Assembly: GCA_964540575.1 (NCBI GenBank)
Contig: CAZINI010000080.1
Coordinates: 1 to 9,590 of the forward strand
DNA: 9,590 bases
Direction of reading: 5' to 3'
Source of the DNA: UMGS1889 sp964540575
Lineage (GTDB): Bacteria; Bacillota; Clostridia; Oscillospirales; Ruminococcaceae
In this document: one piece after another, positions 6,855-9,590 of the stretch
Layout of the letters: the number at the start of each line of letters is the position of its first letter
Position numbering within the stretch: position 1 is the stretch's first letter
Position numbers and translations under genes: made by a program
The notes under the pieces: model-generated
Told to the model about the DNA's origin: nothing
Databases searched by the model: none
What the model saw: the letters and a program-made list of their open reading frames with translations, nothing else

Positions 6855-6879
6855 CAACTTACGCTGTAATACTGTCGAT
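6850..6879 (+). other. Hairpin overlapping the small ORF's stop codon
   Basis: TTGACA (6851-6856) can pair with TGTCGA (6873-6878), including one G-U pair. Inside it TTAC (6859-6862) pairs with GTAA (6866-6869) around a GCT loop. The stop codon TGA lies in the 5' strand, so a ribosome at the end of the ORF would prevent this hairpin. The stem is short and its significance is uncertain. Confidence 0.35.
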
Positions 6880-6881
6880 AT

Positions 6882-6916
6882 GCCGTCGGAGCTTTTCCGG
6901 CGGCTTTTTTGTTTTT
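6882..6916 (+). terminator. Intrinsic terminator in the exporter leader
   Basis: GCCGTCGGA (6882-6890) pairs with TCCGGCGGC (6896-6904) over 9 bp with one G-U pair, around a 5-nt loop. Six T residues, one G and five more T residues follow (6905-6916). This is a strong intrinsic terminator by pattern. It sits between the small ORF and the first exporter gene, so full transcription of the exporter requires read-through. Confidence 0.85.
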
Positions 6917-6919
6917 GAA

Positions 6920-6926
6920 AAGGGGG
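6920..6926 (+). promoter_or_regulatory. Ribosome-binding site fixing the exporter permease GTG start
   Basis: AAGGGGG ends 5 nt before GTG 6932. An ATG at 6930 overlaps the GTG but is followed at once by TGA, giving the start-stop sequence ATGTGA. Confidence 0.75.
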
Positions 6927-6931
6927 ATAAT

Positions 6932-7723
6932 GTGAAAACATATCTTTACATTGCAAAGCTGCGAATGCAGACAATGCTTGCATACCGCATGGAGGTGCTG
7001 ACCTACACCATAATGCAGGCACTTATAATGCTGTCCGTAGGATTTTTCTGGAAAGCCGCATACGGCGGCACGGAAACAGCCCACGGCGTCACGGGAAATT
7101 CCATGATAACTTACACCGTCATATCCGCACTTATGGGCTCAATGTACTATATGGGCGTTGAGGACAGAATATCCGACGCCGTAAAAACAGGCAGCATCGC
7201 AACCGACCTGATAAAGCCCGTTAACCTGTTCGGTATGTATCTTGCGGAGGATATGGGCAATCTTGCAATATGCTTTTTCCGCAGCACGCTGCCTATTTTT
7301 ATTGTGGCTGCATTGATATTCGGTCTGCCTGTGCCCGCTTCGGCAGAGCATTTCCTGCTGTTTCTCCCAAGCTTTGCTATGGGCTACGGCATAAACTGGA
7401 CGTTCTCTGCGTTGTTTGCAATGATAGCTTTTACTGCCATTGACCTGGGTCCTGCGTTTTCGGTAAAGTATCATTTTGTCAATATGCTTTCGGGTGCGAT
7501 GATACCAATATGGTTTTTCCCCGCATGGCTTCGGACGGCGGTAAACTGTCTGCCGTTTGTGTATATGTTTCAGACTCCGCTGGGCATTTACATTGGCAAA
7601 TACAATATAAGCGAAAGCATACAGGCTCTCGGTATACAGGCGATCTGGCTTGCGGTGCTGACGGTCATTCTTTTTATTGCACAGAAACGTATCGAAAAGC
7701 GTGTGCTTGTACAAGGAGGCTGA
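6932..7723 (+). CDS. ABC-2 type permease A (COG4587-like)
   Basis: This 263-aa integral membrane protein is one of two permeases of an ABC-2 transporter, most likely an exporter. It has a short basic N-terminus and about six hydrophobic segments. The first lies near residues 25-40, and one later segment is followed by the pattern AMIPIWFFPAWLR before a C-terminal helix. It resembles the uncharacterised COG4587 permeases, which occur with COG3694 permeases and COG4586 ATPases, the trio seen here. GTG 6932 is chosen because the reading frame further upstream runs through the terminator hairpin and has no ribosome site. The substrate is unknown; drug or toxic-compound export is a guess from related ABC-2 systems. 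The stop lies 4 nt before the next start codon. Confidence 0.85.
   Translation: MKTYLYIAKLRMQTMLAYRMEVLTYTIMQALIMLSVGFFWKAAYGGTETAHGVTGNSMITYTVISALMGSMYYMGVEDRISDAVKTGSIATDLIKPVNLFGMYLAEDMGNLAICFFRSTLPIFIVAALIFGLPVPASAEHFLLFLPSFAMGYGINWTFSALFAMIAFTAIDLGPAFSVKYHFVNMLSGAMIPIWFFPAWLRTAVNCLPFVYMFQTPLGIYIGKYNISESIQALGIQAIWLAVLTVILFIAQKRIEKRVLVQGG
7713..7719 (+). promoter_or_regulatory. Ribosome-binding site fixing permease B start
   Basis: AAGGAGG ends 8 nt before ATG 7728. The in-frame ATG at 7677 lies inside permease A and lacks such a site, so 7728 is preferred. Confidence 0.85.
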
Positions 7724-7727
7724 TACT

Positions 7728-8540
7728 ATGAGATCATTTCGGCATTATCTGTCGGTGGCACTGCTTTCGGCAAGGCTGTCGGTGCAATCCTGCTTTGAAT
7801 ATCCTGCGGCATTTATAGGCTGGCTCATCTCAAATCCCATACAGTTTCTTGTGGCGTTTGCGACCATTCGCTTCGTTGTAATGGAATTCAACGACCTTGC
7901 GGGCTGGGACTGCAAGCAGCTTGCATTTCTTTACGGCGTATCAATTTTAAGCCACGGTCTGTCCGTTATATTCTTCTCAAAGACATGGTGGATGGGCTAT
8001 CAGATCATTCACGGCGAGCTGGACAGGCTCCGTCTGCGTCCGATGAATACGCTGTTTCAGTTCCTTCTGGGCGAGCTGAACATATTCGGCATAACCGACC
8101 TTATTCCCGGAATCATACTTTTCATTTACGGCTGTTATTCGGTAAATTTCAGCTGGACATTGTATAATACTCTGTGTATGATATGCACGGTCATCGGTGC
8201 GACCCTGCTTCGGGGCGGCATTTATCTTATCCTCGGTTCGCTTACATTCTGGAGCAAAAGCCCCATGCATATTTCATCTTTTATGCAGGAGATATTCAAC
8301 CGCACAAATATGTATCCGCTGACAATGTACCCCAGAGCCGTGCAGGTCATATTTACATTTGTGCTGCCTGTCAGCTGGGTATGCTTTTATCCTGCATCGG
8401 AATTTCTCGGAAAAGACTCTATGATAACTCTGCCATACGGCATGGCGTTCATTACACCGGCAATAGGCATACTGCTTTTTGCAATATCCTGCCGTGTATT
8501 CCGTGCAGGCTTCACGCAGTATGAGAGTGCAGGGTCGTAA
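7728..8540 (+). CDS. ABC-2 type permease B (COG3694-like)
   Basis: This 270-aa membrane protein is the partner of permease A in the exporter. It has about six hydrophobic segments, a charged connecting stretch GELDRLRLRPMN near residues 96-107 that resembles the cytoplasmic loop contacting the ATPase in ABC-2 systems, and a C-terminal tail ending QYESAGS. That YxSAGS-type ending is a familiar feature of COG3694 permeases. The two permeases have similar length and topology but clearly different sequences, so the membrane part is probably a heterodimer. The ATPase gene starts 23 nt downstream. Confidence 0.85.
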   Translation: MRSFRHYLSVALLSARLSVQSCFEYPAAFIGWLISNPIQFLVAFATIRFVVMEFNDLAGWDCKQLAFLYGVSILSHGLSVIFFSKTWWMGYQIIHGELDRLRLRPMNTLFQFLLGELNIFGITDLIPGIILFIYGCYSVNFSWTLYNTLCMICTVIGATLLRGGIYLILGSLTFWSKSPMHISSFMQEIFNRTNMYPLTMYPRAVQVIFTFVLPVSWVCFYPASEFLGKDSMITLPYGMAFITPAIGILLFAISCRVFRAGFTQYESAGS

Positions 8541-8563
8541 CGAATATTTTAGGAGGACATAAT

Positions 8564-9538
8564 ATGCCTGTTATAGAAGTAAATCATCTTGTAAAACAAT
8601 TTAAAACGGTAAAAAAGGAAAAGGGACTCAAGGGTGCTGTCAAGGGGCTTTTCAAGGCTGAGAAAAAGATAGTCACTGCCGTGAACGACATCAGCTTTTC
8701 CATTGAAAAGGGTGAAATAGTCGGCTATATAGGTCCGAACGGTGCGGGCAAAAGCACCACAGTTAAAATGATGTCGGGAATACTCTCCCCCACCTCGGGG
8801 GAGATACTGATAAACGGCATTTCCCCCGAAAAGGACAGAAAATCCGTTGTAAAGCAGCTGGGAGTTGTGTTCGGTCAGCGTACTCAGCTTTATTGGGATC
8901 TGCGTCTGGGCGAGAGTTTTGAGCTGCTGCGGCGGATATACAATGTTGACGACGACACCTTCGACCGCAATATGAAAATGATGGACGATATACTGAATAT
9001 CGGCAGTATTATTGACACGCCCGTACGTCAGCTGTCCCTGGGTCAGCGAATGAGAGGTGACCTGGCGGCGGCGATGCTCCATTCACCCGAGGTGCTTTTT
9101 CTTGACGAGCCGACTATCGGTCTGGACGTTGATGCCAAGCATGCTATACGCCGATTTATCAAGGAGATAAATGCCGAGCGTCAGACCACGGTCATTCTTA
9201 CCACTCACGACCTCGGTGATATTCAGGAGCTTTGCAAGCGTATCATCATAATCAACAACGGCGTTATCGTAGAGGACGGTTCTCTCGATGATATTGCAGA
9301 GCGTATTGCACCGTACCGTCAGCTGATAGTGGAATTTTACAGCGAGCACAATATTTCCCACCCAAAGGCGGAAATAATCAAATCCGAAGGTGCACAGACG
9401 GTATACCGTTTCCGCAAGGACGAAATAACCGCCGCCGAGCTTATGAGCGATATAGGCAAGCAGGCGAAAATAAAGGATATTCGGCTGGAAGAAGCAAATA
9501 TTGATGACATCATAAGAATAGCGTATAATAATAAGTAG
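8564..9538 (+). CDS. ABC-2 exporter ATPase (COG4586-like)
   Basis: This 324-aa cytoplasmic ATPase should drive the two ABC-2 permeases encoded just before it. Intact motifs are Walker A GPNGAGKST (57-65), signature LSLGQ (157-161), Walker B ending Asp181-Glu182 and switch His215. The signature has Leu for the usual first Gly, as is common in this ATPase group. A lysine-rich insert of about 25 residues (14-38) sits before the Walker A strand, as seen in COG4586 proteins. Residues from about 240 form a C-terminal extension of unknown role. The start is supported by AGGAGG at 8551-8556, 7 nt upstream. It is unrelated in detail to the importer ATPase upstream: it lacks the TOBE domain and has a different partner set. 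Confidence 0.92.
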   Translation: MPVIEVNHLVKQFKTVKKEKGLKGAVKGLFKAEKKIVTAVNDISFSIEKGEIVGYIGPNGAGKSTTVKMMSGILSPTSGEILINGISPEKDRKSVVKQLGVVFGQRTQLYWDLRLGESFELLRRIYNVDDDTFDRNMKMMDDILNIGSIIDTPVRQLSLGQRMRGDLAAAMLHSPEVLFLDEPTIGLDVDAKHAIRRFIKEINAERQTTVILTTHDLGDIQELCKRIIIINNGVIVEDGSLDDIAERIAPYRQLIVEFYSEHNISHPKAEIIKSEGAQTVYRFRKDEITAAELMSDIGKQAKIKDIRLEEANIDDIIRIAYNNK

Positions 9539-9546
9539 TGCGTACT

Positions 9547-9573
9547 CAATAACTGCCCACAGGGCAGTTATTG
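9547..9573 (+). terminator. Perfect 12-bp hairpin closing the exporter unit
   Basis: CAATAACTGCCC (9547-9558) pairs perfectly with GGGCAGTTATTG (9562-9573) around the loop ACA, 8 nt after the exporter ATPase stop. Position and stability suit transcript termination or 3'-end protection. No T-run follows on either strand, so it is not a textbook intrinsic terminator. Confidence 0.5.
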
Positions 9574-9590
9574 GCTGAAAATCCTGTAAG

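Larger units (their letters stand above)
6750..6916 (+). promoter_or_regulatory. Structured leader with small ORF and terminator (candidate attenuator)
   Basis: From the predicted transcript start to the end of the T-run, this leader contains in order: a stem that can hide a ribosome site (6760-6837), a 25-codon ORF running through that stem (6777-6854), a hairpin over its stop codon (6850-6879) and an intrinsic terminator (6882-6916). The exporter's first gene begins 15 nt later. A strong promoter feeding a terminator in front of a transporter operon suggests conditional read-through, as in ribosome-mediated attenuators of drug-resistance ABC genes. I do not recognise it as a known riboswitch or T-box class; no T-box sequence is present. 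The inducing signal is unknown. Confidence 0.6.

Noticed and set aside
6750..6916. T-box or classical amino-acid attenuator
   Set aside because: No T-box conserved sequence is present, the peptide has no run of one amino acid, and the downstream genes are a transporter without biosynthetic partners.
6851..6931. Longer upstream start for exporter permease A
   Set aside because: The extension runs through the terminator hairpin and T-run and has no ribosome site, whereas GTG 6932 has AAGGGGG at good spacing.

Overview
The window looks like chromosomal DNA from a gut or rumen Clostridia species, most like Ruminococcus or a related Oscillospiraceae. This rests on moderate GC by eye, strong AGGAGG-type ribosome sites, short gene overlaps, a Firmicutes-type lipoprotein signal peptide and consensus sigma-A promoters. 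The species cannot be fixed from the sequence alone. All supported genes lie on the + strand, in two transcription units. There are no rRNA or tRNA genes, CRISPR arrays or mobile elements.

Unit 1 (about 117-6620) is a sucrose/fructo-oligosaccharide uptake and breakdown operon. A strong promoter (117-145) is flanked by two large operator blocks built from CCGG-centred palindromes (30-53 and 153-180), of the kind bound by LacI-family repressors. The genes follow closely: a lipoprotein sugar-binding protein, two MalF/MalG-type permeases, a MsmK/UgpC-type ATPase, a cytoplasmic GH32 beta-fructosidase and a PfkB-family fructokinase. The inferred pathway is: the binding protein captures a fructose-containing sugar, the permease pair and ATPase import it unphosphorylated, GH32 releases fructose, and the kinase makes fructose 6-phosphate. 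The repressor gene is not in the window.

The spacer 6621-6931 holds a possible 12-codon ORF, an AT-only inverted repeat, and then a complete leader region. The leader has a perfect TTGACA-17-TATAAT promoter (6715-6743), a 25-codon ORF (6777-6854) whose ribosome-binding site can pair with its own codons 16-20, a second hairpin over its stop codon, and a strong intrinsic terminator (6882-6916) ending 15 nt before the next gene. This arrangement suggests attenuation and is the most interesting item in the window.

Unit 2 (about 6750-9538) encodes a three-part ABC-2 type transporter: two six-helix-type permeases and one ATPase, resembling the uncharacterised COG4587/COG3694/COG4586 set. It is probably an exporter of unknown substrate. 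A 12-bp perfect hairpin (9547-9573) closes the unit.
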